Position numbers and translations under genes: made by a program. The notes beneath the pieces are model-generated. The model was not told the DNA's origin, searched no databases, and was given only the letters and a program-made list of their open reading frames with translations. From JAFGUB01 sp050305515 (GTDB lineage: Bacteria; Campylobacterota; Campylobacteria; Campylobacterales; Sulfurimonadaceae): DNA of 64,000 nucleotides. The stretch is from positions 1-64,000 of the forward strand of contig JBNLFL010000008.1 in NCBI GenBank assembly GCA_050305515.1. The letters run 5' to 3'. Positions 33,783 to 42,232 of the stretch are shown here, one piece after another. Each line of letters starts with the position of its first letter. The first letter of the stretch is position 1.

Positions 33783-33825
33783 TTCTTGCATCGGCATGCG
33801 CTTCATCAACGTACGGCTATGAAAG

Positions 33826-34578
33826 TTATTCAAATGAGATAGGACCTTCAGAACGGGCATTGATAAACTGGGAAATCACCGGATGATCCGTTGTTTCAAA
33901 ATAATGTCTGTCACCGGAAGCGATAATCTTGCCGTCAAAAAGCATCACAAAATGATCCCCGGCCTTAAAGCTTTCCTTAATATCGTGAGAGATCAAAATG
34001 GACGTCACCCCCAGCGTCTCCTGCAGATGTCGAATCATCTGCGTGATAAGATCGCTTGTAACAGGATCCAGGCCTGAAGTCGGTTCATCATAGAGAATAA
34101 CTTCAGGTTCGAGTGCCAGAGTGCGGGCCAGACCTGCGCGTTTGCGCATACCGCCGCTCAGCTCATCAGGGTAAAGCGGTTTAACGATTTTAGGATCCAG
34201 ACCCACCATACTCAGCTTCTCATCAACAAGTTTTTCCACTGCTTCGGTAGAGAGCTTCTGGTGTTCAATAATCGGGAACGCGACATTGTCACGGATATTC
34301 ATGCTGTCAAAAAGCGCACCGTTTTGAAAGAGAAATCCTACTTTTTTTCTTACTTTCAAGAGTGTGGCATCGTCGGCACCGTTAACTTTAATGTCATCAA
34401 CATAAATAGCACCGCTGTCTGGCTGCAACAATCCGACAATATGTTTGATAATTGTTGATTTTCCGCCTCCAGAAATACCGAAAACGACAGTAGTCTGATG
34501 CGCTGGAATCTCTAAATCCACACCTTTGAGAATTTTCCGCGTTCCAAATGATTTATGAACGTTCTCAAAACGGATCAT
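33826..34578 (-). CDS. ABC transporter ATP-binding protein (MlaF-like)
   Basis: The 250-residue ATPase has Walker A GISGGGKST, signature LSGGMRKR, Walker B ILYDEPTSGLD and the H-loop ISHD. The SGGMRKR signature with GISGGGKST is typical of MlaF/Ttg2A, which powers retrograde phospholipid transport to keep outer-membrane asymmetry. The permease (MlaE) and MCE protein (MlaD) are not adjacent here, so the assignment rests on sequence type alone. The short unknown gene upstream ends 12 bases before it. It converges with the J-domain gene. Confidence 0.85.
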   Translation of the reverse strand: MIRFENVHKSFGTRKILKGVDLEIPAHQTTVVFGISGGGKSTIIKHIVGLLQPDSGAIYVDDIKVNGADDATLLKVRKKVGFLFQNGALFDSMNIRDNVAFPIIEHQKLSTEAVEKLVDEKLSMVGLDPKIVKPLYPDELSGGMRKRAGLARTLALEPEVILYDEPTSGLDPVTSDLITQMIRHLQETLGVTSILISHDIKESFKAGDHFVMLFDGKIIASGDRHYFETTDHPVISQFINARSEGPISFE

Positions 34579-34590
34579 AAAATATAAATC

Positions 34591-34815
34591 TTAAGCATAG
34601 ACATCCAGTAAGCGTGTCTGGCTGACATTCGGTGTCACGTCCTGAGTCTGTTCAGACGTCAGTTGTGCAGCCGCCTGTTGTGTTGTATCCGCCTGCTGTG
34701 TCAGTTTGGATGCTTCCTGATTACTTGCGCTGTTTTGTTCAGCCGTTGTATCTTTTTGTCCAAACTGTACGGGATTTGGATAGGGAGATTTAAAAGTATA
34801 TTGTGAGACTTCCAT
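34591..34815 (-). CDS. Small Gln/Thr/Ser-rich protein of unknown function
   Basis: The 74-residue protein is hydrophilic and low in complexity, with many Gln, Thr, Ser and Ala residues, and no membrane segment or cysteine. It ends in TRLLDVYA. A perfect GGAGGTG ribosome site and a TATAAT -10 box at 34839-34844 show that it is a real, well expressed gene. The composition suggests an intrinsically disordered or filament-associated protein; a role is not inferred. It is cotranscribed with the MlaF-like gene by spacing (12 bases). Confidence 0.7.
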   Translation of the reverse strand: MEVSQYTFKSPYPNPVQFGQKDTTAEQNSASNQEASKLTQQADTTQQAAAQLTSEQTQDVTPNVSQTRLLDVYA

Positions 34816-34838
34816 AATTACACCTCCTGCTTATGTCG

Positions 34839-34844
34839 ATTATA
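34839..34844 (-). promoter_or_regulatory. Putative -10 element of the small Gln-rich gene
   Basis: TATAAT on the minus strand, 23 bases before the start codon, with T-rich DNA upstream and a full-strength GGAGG ribosome site downstream. Confidence 0.55.
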
Positions 34845-34880
34845 GTTCAGAAAAACTAAAAATCCTCTAATATCTCAAAA

Positions 34881-35351
34881 CTATCGCTGCGGATGCGTAA
34901 TCAGATAATAGCGCCGAACAAACAGAACCACGAGTGCCAGTGCCAGAAGTTTGAAATCGATTTCACTGGCAGTATGAAGGTTTGCAAACGCCTCGCTCTG
35001 TGTCATTTGTGCACCTTGCTGCTGCATTTCAAGAATTTTCGGTGTGTAAACACCATTGAAAAGCAAAATGCTAAACAGGCTCATTAAAGTAGCGCCGATA
35101 GCAACACGATCCCGTTTGAACTGTTTGTACTGGAACCCTTCGTAAATGACAATGGCAAACAGCGCAGCATAAAGCCAGTAGGTAAATCTTCTGAAAATCT
35201 CTGCCATTACCACACCCGCATCATAATGTTCCAGACCCGATCCGTGAAAAATGACCGGCGCCGTAAAAATACCCAGAACCAGAACACCGCCAAGCGTCAT
35301 TCCTAACATCAGCAGATAGACGACATCCGCCATAAACCGTTTATTCGTCAT
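34881..35351 (-). CDS. DUF4149-like integral membrane protein
   Basis: The 156-residue protein has four membrane helices, at about 8-30 (DVVYLLMLGMTLGGVLVLGI), 50-68, 80-98 and 128-148. The APVIFHG stretch after helix one and the late basic tail fit the DUF4149 family (TMEM205-like) found in many proteobacteria, whose role is unknown. It follows prmC directly (no gap), so it is part of the M48 protease-prmC-DUF4149 operon. Confidence 0.75.
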   Translation of the reverse strand: MTNKRFMADVVYLLMLGMTLGGVLVLGIFTAPVIFHGSGLEHYDAGVVMAEIFRRFTYWLYAALFAIVIYEGFQYKQFKRDRVAIGATLMSLFSILLFNGVYTPKILEMQQQGAQMTQSEAFANLHTASEIDFKLLALALVVLFVRRYYLITHPQR

Positions 35352-36185
35352 TTATTCTCCCTGTGACATGATAAATCCACGGTCAAATCCCGCGTAATCT
35401 TTGTAAAACTCCAAAACAGTGCCTTCACGCTTTCGCATATAAGCTTCCACTTTTTCTTTCTGATCATATCCCATTTCACAGGCAAAAAGAGGAATCTGAC
35501 GTTTCTGCGCCAGATCACAGAGCTGCCGAATCATTTCATCTCCCACGTCACCGCCAAAAAGGGCATTTTGAGGCTCATACGCAAGGTTCTGCTCCAGAGG
35601 TGCATCCGCAGCAATGTAAGGCGGATTCGAAACCAGAACGTCTATAGGCTCATGCACCGCGTCAAGCAGATCGCTTCGGCGCAGTTCAATGCGTGATTCC
35701 AGACCAAAGCGTCGAAGATTTTTTCGCGTTACATGTAAGGCGGCTTCACTGATATCTACCGCAATGATGTGTGCATTGGGAAGATGCTGTGCCAGAACAA
35801 CCGAAATGATTCCGCTGCCCACCCCGACTTCGCAGATACGCAATGGGGCTTCATGATCGATGCGCTGCAAAAGTGCGTCAATCAGGAGTTCCGTTTCGGG
35901 TCGCGGTATCAAGGCTCCGGAATCGACGTAAAACTCCTGAGAGTAGAAACTGACACTGTTAGTAATGTACTCGATCGGCTCGTGCAAAGCACGCCGGTCG
36001 CACCATGTAAGTAGTGCATCACTGTTCTCGACATGGCTGTTTCCGTGAACTATCAGATGAATCCCGTCGCATTTGAGGTGCGCCATCATCAAACGTTCTG
36101 CCTCGCGTCTTGGCGACTCGCAGACACCTTCAAAACGTTTTCGCATTTCAGAAAGCAGTGCATTTATCGTTTTGGGCTTGGCCAT
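35352..36185 (-). CDS. prmC: Release factor glutamine methyltransferase
   Basis: PrmC (HemK) methylates the glutamine of the GGQ motif in release factors RF1 and RF2. The 277-residue protein has a helical N-terminal domain and a Rossmann SAM-binding domain with EVGVGSGIISV near residue 118 and the catalytic NPPY motif (SNPPYIAA) near 185. It overlaps the upstream M48 protease gene by 22 bases. A palindrome copy at 35729-35738 encodes Leu-His-Val. Confidence 0.94.
   Translation of the reverse strand: MAKPKTINALLSEMRKRFEGVCESPRREAERLMMAHLKCDGIHLIVHGNSHVENSDALLTWCDRRALHEPIEYITNSVSFYSQEFYVDSGALIPRPETELLIDALLQRIDHEAPLRICEVGVGSGIISVVLAQHLPNAHIIAVDISEAALHVTRKNLRRFGLESRIELRRSDLLDAVHEPIDVLVSNPPYIAADAPLEQNLAYEPQNALFGGDVGDEMIRQLCDLAQKRQIPLFACEMGYDQKEKVEAYMRKREGTVLEFYKDYAGFDRGFIMSQGE
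35729..35738. repeat. Palindrome copy 13 (perfect)
   Basis: Inside prmC, Leu-His-Val frame; first copy after a 9-kb gap. Confidence 0.9.
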
Positions 36186-37429
36186 AATCCACCCAGAGAA
36201 TCGACTTCATGAGTCTGCAGCTTCGGAGCATGGACATCAACACCCAAAGCTTTGAGACGTTCAATAACCGGAGGATGGGTGTAATAAAAAAAGATGAAAA
36301 CCGGATGCGAAAACGGAAAACTTTTGTTTTCGCTCACCAGCTTGGTCAATGCCGAAACCAGATCGTCCGAACTGCCGAGTGCTGCACCGGTCTTGTCCGC
36401 TTCATACTCATTATGGCGACTGACAATGCCCATCAGCGGCATCATCACGAATCCGATAATCGGCATCAGTAAAACAAACAGAATCATGAGTACCTGAGGA
36501 GACTGCGAAAGTCCGAGCTCAAGATAGAGTGCTTCGGGAAGATTGCCAAACAACGCAAACATAACAAAAAGCATCGCCCCTACCATAGCGATGTTCTTAT
36601 AGATGTCGCCATGGGCGAAATGCCCGAGTTCATGCCCAAGTACGGCCAGTAGCTCTTTGTGCGAAAGCTTTTCCAGAAGCGTATCAAACAAAACGACACG
36701 TTTTGTTTTGCCAAGACCTCCGAAATAGGCGTTAAGCTTTGCATCGCGTTTGCTCGCATCACTGACAAATACACCGCTGCTGACAAAACCCGTCGCATCC
36801 ATCAGGCGGTTGATCTCGGTACGCAGCGCTTCATCCTGAAGCGGTGTGAGTTTGTCAAAAAAGAGTGCCCGAATCGTAGGAAAAAACATATTGATGAGAA
36901 TCACAACCGCAAAAATGAATGCAAAACTCCAGAGCCACCAGAGTGACGTCGAAGTAATAATGGCATAAATGCCCCAAACGACGAGCGAACCGAACACGAG
37001 TGTCAGCAGTGTACTGACCAGCGTATCTTTCACATATTGCGCCATACTTGAGCGGTTAAAGCCAAATTTTTCATCCAGAACAAATTTACCATACCACTCC
37101 ATCGGCAAAGAGAGCACGCCGTTAATAAATATAAATCCCATCACCGCGGCAATGGCACCAAACGCGGGATCAAAAGTACGCGTCACATTTTCCAGCCATG
37201 CAATGCCGCCACCAAGCCATACAATGAACAGCAGATACTCAATCAGTGTGCCAGCCATGGAAAGCTTCTCTTTGGCAACGGCATACTCTGCGGCCTTAAG
37301 AAAGTCTGAGGGGGAGAGCAAGACCGGAGTCTTGCGTTTTTCGTGATTAATCATACCGATCTGCATCACGCTCACATAGAGTTTGATCAGGACATAAAGC
37401 GAAAAGACGGATATTAGGGCCAACATCAT
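36164..37429 (-). CDS. M48 family zinc metalloprotease (Ste24/CAAX prenyl protease type)
   Basis: The 421-residue integral membrane protease has the HEXXH zinc motif (LGHELGHFAHGD, about residue 275), a later glutamate zinc ligand in RHNEYEADK, and several membrane helices (1-20, 65-85, 105-130, 155-175, 180-200, 290-345). The Ste24-type layout with a long N-terminal membrane part differs from the shorter HtpX. In bacteria, such enzymes are thought to handle damaged membrane proteins; CAAX processing is not expected. It precedes prmC with a 22-base overlap. Confidence 0.9.
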   Translation of the reverse strand: MMLALISVFSLYVLIKLYVSVMQIGMINHEKRKTPVLLSPSDFLKAAEYAVAKEKLSMAGTLIEYLLFIVWLGGGIAWLENVTRTFDPAFGAIAAVMGFIFINGVLSLPMEWYGKFVLDEKFGFNRSSMAQYVKDTLVSTLLTLVFGSLVVWGIYAIITSTSLWWLWSFAFIFAVVILINMFFPTIRALFFDKLTPLQDEALRTEINRLMDATGFVSSGVFVSDASKRDAKLNAYFGGLGKTKRVVLFDTLLEKLSHKELLAVLGHELGHFAHGDIYKNIAMVGAMLFVMFALFGNLPEALYLELGLSQSPQVLMILFVLLMPIIGFVMMPLMGIVSRHNEYEADKTGAALGSSDDLVSALTKLVSENKSFPFSHPVFIFFYYTHPPVIERLKALGVDVHAPKLQTHEVDSLGGLWPSPKR

Positions 37430-37451
37430 TGGGCAGAAGCCTTTTTGACGT

Positions 37452-37457
37452 ATTGTA
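37452..37457 (-). promoter_or_regulatory. Putative -10 element of the M48 protease gene
   Basis: TACAAT on the minus strand in the 32-base gap between the small membrane protein gene and the protease gene, 23 bases before the start. Confidence 0.35.
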
Positions 37458-37461
37458 CCAT

Positions 37462-37653
37462 CTATTTCACCGGCATTTTTCCGATTTTTTCCGTATGGAT
37501 TTCATCATCCACAGTTCCATAAAGAACTTTCGCCGCGGCAAAAATGGTACCGATGATCAATCCGGCAAGAATAACCGCCCATACGATTTTTCGTTTTTCA
37601 CCCTTGAGGGTGTTGTAGTCTTCAATAGTATTCAGTGTTGGTTCATTGTTCAT
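37462..37653 (-). CDS. Small single-pass membrane protein of unknown function
   Basis: The 63-residue protein has a charged N-terminus, one membrane helix (about residues 22-43, KIVWAVILAGLIIGTIFAAAK) and a short tail that would face the periplasm. AAAAGGAG eight bases before the ATG is a strong ribosome site. It resembles small conserved Campylobacterota membrane proteins, but no family was recognised. It lies upstream of the M48 protease gene and may be a partner or substrate; this is only positional. Confidence 0.65.
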   Translation of the reverse strand: MNNEPTLNTIEDYNTLKGEKRKIVWAVILAGLIIGTIFAAAKVLYGTVDDEIHTEKIGKMPVK

Positions 37654-37779
37654 AAGAGCTCCTTTTCATTAGCAGTTTTCGAAGCATAGCCGTTTTTATT
37701 AACATCTATATTAAACGATTTGTCTTAGTTTGACGAATTAAGTAAAAATTATTTATATTTACTTCGTCAAGCTCTCTGC

Positions 37780-37785
37780 TATAAT
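37780..37785 (+). promoter_or_regulatory. Putative -10 element giving a leaderless transcript
   Basis: A perfect TATAAT ends seven bases before the ATG at 37793 and overlaps another ATG (37784), which therefore cannot be a normal start. Transcription would begin at the second ATG with no 5' leader. Confidence 0.5.
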
Positions 37786-37792
37786 GGCAAAC

Positions 37793-38098
37793 ATGAATGA
37801 TACCACCATCGAAATGATTGAACCGACACCCAAACTTGAAACCCGCCAATGCAGACTCTACGCATGGATTCTGGGATGGCTGCTAAGGAGCGCCACACTG
37901 CTTTGCGGTCTCATTTTCTGGTATCGCTATGACTATTTCTACGGTGCCATCGCCCTGCTTGTGACGTATGTGGTCATGGGTATTGTTCGCTCCAAACTTC
38001 GCAACAGTGTCATTCCGCTCGCACAGCAGGAGTATGCCTACAGCGATCAGGCGATTGCAACATGGTATGTTGCCAAACGACTCTGCAACACCTTATGA
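37793..38098 (+). CDS. Small membrane protein of unknown function
   Basis: The roughly 101-residue protein has two membrane helices, at about 24-45 (LYAWILGWLLRSATLLCGLIFW) and 50-68, and a hydrophilic C-terminal part with two tyrosine-rich stretches. The ATG at 37793 is preferred because the in-frame ATG at 37784 overlaps a perfect TATAAT box. No family was recognised. It precedes the ABC-F gene by 26 bases on the same strand. Confidence 0.65.
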   Translation: MNDTTIEMIEPTPKLETRQCRLYAWILGWLLRSATLLCGLIFWYRYDYFYGAIALLVTYVVMGIVRSKLRNSVIPLAQQEYAYSDQAIATWYVAKRLCNTL

Positions 38099-38124
38099 TA
38101 AAATTGCGCTAAAAAAGTAGCTCC

Positions 38125-40071
38125 ATGGCCCTGATCGACCTTCTTGACATCTACAAACATTTCGAAGCACAGAAAATTCTGGAAGGGGTCAGCTTTCACG
38201 TCGATGAAGGCGAACGTATTGTTATTGTCGGTAAAAACGGCAGCGGAAAGTCGACGCTGATGAAAATTGCCGCAGGCATGCTGGAATTTGATGAGGGAGA
38301 ACGGATCACCCGACAGAACCTTCAGATAAAAATGCTCTCGCAGGTACCGAAATTTGAACCCGATCATACCGTGCGGCAGGCAGTTGAAGCGGGACTCGAC
38401 GAGCTGAAAAAAGCGAAAGAGCGTTTCGATGTACTCACGCTTGAGCTTGCAACCGCCTATGACAACCCCCAGCTGATTCAGGAACACGCCGAAATCACCC
38501 ATCTACTCGATCACCACAATGCCTGGAGCCTGGATGACAAAATCGAACGGATCATCCAGCATTTTCAACTCAAAGAGTTCGAAACCAAACCGGTTGCAAT
38601 GCTCAGCGGCGGCGAACAGCGCCGTGTCGCACTGGCATCGCTCCTGCTTCAAAAGCCTGACATGCTCCTTTTGGATGAGCCGACCAACCACCTCGATGTC
38701 TATATGGTGGAGTTCCTTGAAGAACTGATTCTGCGCGAGAAATTTACCCTGGTATTCATTTCCCACGACCGCTATTTTATTGATCGCATCGCAACAAAAA
38801 CCGTCGAAGTCGACAATGCCATGATCCGTGAATTTCGCGGCGGCTACAGCAGCTACCTGGAACAGAAGCAGGAGCTGCTGCGAACCATGGCACAGCAGCA
38901 TGAGAATCTGCTGCGTCTTCTCAAAAGTGAAAACGAATGGTTTGCGCGGGGCGTACGTGCGCGCCTCAAACGTAACGAGGGTCGAAAAGAGCGTCTGATG
39001 AACCTGCGTGAAGTCGCCAAAACGAACCCCTCTCATATTCGCAAAATGCGGGTGGAATTGCAGCGTGAAGCCAAACATTTCAACCGCGACAAGAGTGTGA
39101 ACAAGCAAAAAATGCTCTTTGAACTCGACAAACTCGGTGTCACGCTGGGATCGCGCGAATTGATCCATGATTTCACGACGCGCATTTTGCAAAAAGATGT
39201 CATTGCCGTCGTCGGGCCTAACGGCAGCGGTAAATCAACCCTGCTTAAAGTGCTTCTGGGACGTCTCAAACCGACACGGGGATCACTCAAACAGGGCGAA
39301 TTTTCAATCGGTTATTTCGATCAGCATCGCGAAATGCTCGATGACAGTAAAAATCTTATTGAGACCTTTTGTCCGTTCGGCGGCGACCGTGTCGAGGTTC
39401 AGGGCAAGAACTATCATGTTTACGGTTATCTTAAAAACTTTCTCTTTCCCAGAGAGTTCCTCGATAAAAAGATCGGTATTCTCAGCGGCGGCGAAAAAAA
39501 CCGTGTCGCACTGGCCCTGCTCTTTACGAAGAAAGTGGATTGCCTCATTCTTGACGAACCAACCAATGATCTGGATATTCCTACCATTAACATTCTCGAA
39601 GAGCAGCTGCAGAATTTTCCCGGTGCGGTCATCCTGGTCAGCCATGACCGCTATTTCGTCGACAAAATTGCCAAAAAACTTTTTGTTTTCAAGGGTGACG
39701 GCACCATTGAAGAGTCCTACCAGCCTTACAGCGAATATCTGGAAATCGAACGGGAACTCTCTCAGCTTGACGAAATGGAACGCGAAAGTGCCAAAGATGA
39801 GAAAGCCGCCCTCACCAAGCCTAAAAGTGACAAGATACTCAAACTCACCTACAAAGAGAAGGAACTTCTTGAAAAACTTCCCGGCGAGATCGATGCCATG
39901 GAGTCTCAAATCGACGCGCTCAAAGCATGTCTAAGCAATCCTGATTGCTATCATGAGAAAGGGTTGAGTCGTATTGCCGAAGAGCTTGAAGCCCTTGAAG
40001 CACACTATGAAGAGCGGGTAGAGCTGCTGCTCTCGATCGAAGAGAAACAAGAGCAGATTGCGCAGTCGTAA
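38125..40071 (+). CDS. ABC-F family ATPase (Uup-like)
   Basis: ABC-F proteins act on ribosomes or nucleic acid and have no membrane part. The 648 residues contain two ATPase domains: Walker A GKNGSGKST, signature LSGGEQRR and Walker B LLLDEPTNHLD in the first; GPNGSGKST, LSGGEKNR and LILDEPTNDLD in the second. A linker of about 80 residues lies between them, and a C-terminal coiled coil (about 570-645) is typical of Uup. Uup-type proteins affect ribosome assembly and transposon excision in E. coli. The start has no strong ribosome site. A palindrome copy lies just after the stop codon at 40075-40084. Confidence 0.9.
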   Translation: MALIDLLDIYKHFEAQKILEGVSFHVDEGERIVIVGKNGSGKSTLMKIAAGMLEFDEGERITRQNLQIKMLSQVPKFEPDHTVRQAVEAGLDELKKAKERFDVLTLELATAYDNPQLIQEHAEITHLLDHHNAWSLDDKIERIIQHFQLKEFETKPVAMLSGGEQRRVALASLLLQKPDMLLLDEPTNHLDVYMVEFLEELILREKFTLVFISHDRYFIDRIATKTVEVDNAMIREFRGGYSSYLEQKQELLRTMAQQHENLLRLLKSENEWFARGVRARLKRNEGRKERLMNLREVAKTNPSHIRKMRVELQREAKHFNRDKSVNKQKMLFELDKLGVTLGSRELIHDFTTRILQKDVIAVVGPNGSGKSTLLKVLLGRLKPTRGSLKQGEFSIGYFDQHREMLDDSKNLIETFCPFGGDRVEVQGKNYHVYGYLKNFLFPREFLDKKIGILSGGEKNRVALALLFTKKVDCLILDEPTNDLDIPTINILEEQLQNFPGAVILVSHDRYFVDKIAKKLFVFKGDGTIEESYQPYSEYLEIERELSQLDEMERESAKDEKAALTKPKSDKILKLTYKEKELLEKLPGEIDAMESQIDALKACLSNPDCYHEKGLSRIAEELEALEAHYEERVELLLSIEEKQEQIAQS

Positions 40072-40074
40072 CTC

Positions 40075-40084
40075 TTACATGTAA
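40075..40084. repeat. Palindrome copy 14 (perfect, intergenic)
   Basis: Fills the 15-base gap between the convergent ABC-F and Dabb genes. Confidence 0.9.
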
Positions 40085-40086
40085 AG

Positions 40087-40380
40087 CTATTTCTCGTAAT
40101 CGACAACCTTACTGGTTTCGGTCACTTCCTTGATAAACGCTACCACCTCGAGATGCGCCGGATGCACCCGGTAAATATCCAGACCTTCCATATCATCAAA
40201 CGTCGATGTCAGAACCAGATCAAACGCCCGATCGCTCTCGACGATATTGACACCGACTTCCATACTCCGCAACGGCGCGATCTTTTGCGTCAATGCCTCC
40301 AGCATCGTCCTGGTTTTGGCAATGTTATCGTTTTTGCCTTCACTCCTGAATTGAAACATCACAATATGCACAATCATCAT
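40087..40380 (-). CDS. Dabb (stress-responsive alpha/beta barrel) domain protein
   Basis: The 97 residues form a single Dabb domain: the N-terminal VHIVMFQFR strand, a helix with MLEALTQKI, the MEVGVNIVES strand, and the end motif HPAHLEVVAFIKEVTETSKVVDYE. Dabb proteins form dimeric ferredoxin-like barrels; some are enzymes of polyketide or stress metabolism but most have no known role. GGGAG precedes the ATG closely, so the second ATG (40377) may be used. It converges with the ABC-F gene across the palindrome at 40075-40084. Confidence 0.85.
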   Translation of the reverse strand: MMIVHIVMFQFRSEGKNDNIAKTRTMLEALTQKIAPLRSMEVGVNIVESDRAFDLVLTSTFDDMEGLDIYRVHPAHLEVVAFIKEVTETSKVVDYEK

Positions 40381-40399
40381 TTCTCCCTAAACTTCGTTT

Positions 40400-40861
40400 T
40401 CAATCGTAGACTGCGACGCCGTAATTCTCGTCAATACGATAAAACGTCGTATTGGGAAGAATCACCAGTTCATCAATCTTTCCAAGACGAATCATACTCT
40501 CTTTTTTAACCCGGATATTGTGTTCGAGAAAGAAGCGTCTGATATTCACGAATTTGATATCGCCCACGAAACGATACTCGAATTTTCCGTAGAGGCGCAT
40601 TTTTTTATAATTGAAAATATGACTGTCCATTCCCAGCTGCTGGGATGCATACTGGGTCGGCAAGTAGCCGGAAAGATCTGTCAGATCGGATTCTATATAG
40701 GCATACTTTTCAGGCAGAGACGCTTTTTCCAGAAAAAGATAACGATTGAGTCTGAGGGTCGGAGCATCCCAATATTTGTATGCCGGAGCAGAGAGGCCGA
40801 GCTTGGTATGGATCTCTTTCCAGAGCCACTGCTTTTCGAGTACATTGTAAAATGCCGACAT
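40400..40861 (-). CDS. Conserved hypothetical protein
   Basis: The 153-residue soluble protein has no signal peptide, membrane helix or recognised motif. It is rich in Tyr and Phe (AYKYWDAP, KFEYRFVGDIKFVNIRRFF) and ends in YRIDENYGVAVYD. It lies eight bases after the cheR stop and 19 bases before the Dabb gene, so it belongs to the MCP-cheB-cheR run by spacing. Whether it is linked to chemotaxis is unknown. Confidence 0.65.
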   Translation of the reverse strand: MSAFYNVLEKQWLWKEIHTKLGLSAPAYKYWDAPTLRLNRYLFLEKASLPEKYAYIESDLTDLSGYLPTQYASQQLGMDSHIFNYKKMRLYGKFEYRFVGDIKFVNIRRFFLEHNIRVKKESMIRLGKIDELVILPNTTFYRIDENYGVAVYD

Positions 40862-40869
40862 ACTACTCC

Positions 40870-41652
40870 CTAAAAAAGGTCTGCATGACCGAAAAAGACT
40901 CCGATTCCGGGATCTTTTCGCATCGACTCAAGAATTGTACGCGCTTTGACGCGCGTCATATCATCAAAATAGATTAGCATATTTCTTGAAAAAATCAGGT
41001 CAAACGTTCCCAACTCCAGAAATTCGGGATCAAAAAGATTCACATTTTTAAAAATGACCTGCGATATTATGCGCTCGGAAATTTCAAAATTGTTGGAATG
41101 ACACGTAAAATATTTTTGACGAAGGGCTTCGGGAATATTTCGGACACTCCGCTCGCCGTAACGCCCCTGCCGCGCTCGTTCAAGCGCCTGCGTGTTGATG
41201 TCGATTCCCACGACCCGAAAAGTATCGGCACGCAAACCCGCCTCGAGCAGTGCGATAACGATACTGTAAGGCTCCTCTCCGGTTGCACAGGGGGCACATA
41301 AAATGTTGATGGGCACAGCGAGATTTTTTGCAATGGCAGCCATCTGCTCGATCTGGGCATATTCACGAAAAAAATAACTTTCATTCGTCGTCAATGCATT
41401 AATAAGTTCCTGCCGCAACCCTGCATCATGAGAAACGCTTTGAAGACAGCTTGAAAACGAGACAATATCCCGAAGCCGGCAAAAAGTTTCCAGTTTCCGC
41501 CGCACAATATCGCGCTGCTTTTCGAAGGTGACCCCGGTTTCACTCTTGAAATAGGCAATAATGGCATCGGGATTATCATAATCGTATGTTATCGGCGTTT
41601 CGCTGACAACCGGTGTCAGTTCGGGACTTCTCTTTTTAAACCATCCGAACAT
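40870..41652 (-). CDS. cheR: Chemotaxis protein methyltransferase CheR
   Basis: CheR methylates glutamates of chemoreceptors with SAM. A small N-terminal helical domain (about 25-85) precedes the Rossmann domain with NESYFFREYAQ, PCATGEEPYS near residue 118 (SAM motif) and the FSRNMLIYFDD motif. The ATG at 41652 has GGAG seven bases upstream; a TTG four codons earlier overlaps that ribosome site. It overlaps the cheB stop region by 17 bases. Length is 260 residues. Confidence 0.93.
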   Translation of the reverse strand: MFGWFKKRSPELTPVVSETPITYDYDNPDAIIAYFKSETGVTFEKQRDIVRRKLETFCRLRDIVSFSSCLQSVSHDAGLRQELINALTTNESYFFREYAQIEQMAAIAKNLAVPINILCAPCATGEEPYSIVIALLEAGLRADTFRVVGIDINTQALERARQGRYGERSVRNIPEALRQKYFTCHSNNFEISERIISQVIFKNVNLFDPEFLELGTFDLIFSRNMLIYFDDMTRVKARTILESMRKDPGIGVFFGHADLF

Positions 41653-42232
41653 GGGAATCTCCAAAGGTCACAACGGTCTCAATAATGGTATCGAGTGACT
41701 GCACTTCAATCGTTGCAATACGCTCTTTCGCACGCATCGGCATTCCGTAAACAATCGCGCTCTCCTGACTCTCTGCCACACAGCGCACACCTTGCTCGAC
41801 AAGTCTGGCACACCCTGCAACACCATCCTCACCGATTCCTGTAAGAATTATGCCCAACATCTCGACCTCTCCGGTAAATACCGCCATTTCTTTAAAAAGA
41901 TGATCAATATCCGGATTATAATGATTATTCACTGTCTCAACTTTTTCTACATGAAGGGAACCATTATGCTCACGCAGTTGCGGTTTGCCTGTTGCAACAT
42001 AAACTACTCCACGCTGAAGCACTATCCCAGATTCCAGTGCCCGAACACTCACTGCACACTTCTCATCAAGACGTTTAATAAAACTTGGCAAATATGCTGC
42101 GCCCATATGCTGGGCGACCAAGACCGTGCAACGGGGTTCTTTTGACAATGACGATAGAATCTTCTCGATATGCGCCGGCCCGCCGGTCGATGCTCCGATA
42201 AGAATCAGGCAATCAGGTTCTAAAAGCTTCAA
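41636..42232 (-). CDS. cheB: Chemotaxis methylesterase CheB lacking the receiver domain
   Basis: This protein should remove methyl groups (and deamidate glutamines) on chemoreceptors. Only the catalytic domain is present: S15 in GASTGG, H42 in AQHMG and D136 in LTGIGEDG form the catalytic triad. The N-terminal receiver domain of classical CheB is absent, so CheA cannot control it by phosphorylation in the usual way. Campylobacter CheB is also known to lack the receiver. It starts at a TTG inside the chemoreceptor gene (20-base overlap), so translation is coupled to it. cheA and cheW are not in the window. Confidence 0.92.
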   Translation of the reverse strand: MKLLEPDCLILIGASTGGPAHIEKILSSLSKEPRCTVLVAQHMGAAYLPSFIKRLDEKCAVSVRALESGIVLQRGVVYVATGKPQLREHNGSLHVEKVETVNNHYNPDIDHLFKEMAVFTGEVEMLGIILTGIGEDGVAGCARLVEQGVRCVAESQESAIVYGMPMRAKERIATIEVQSLDTIIETVVTFGDSHVRMV

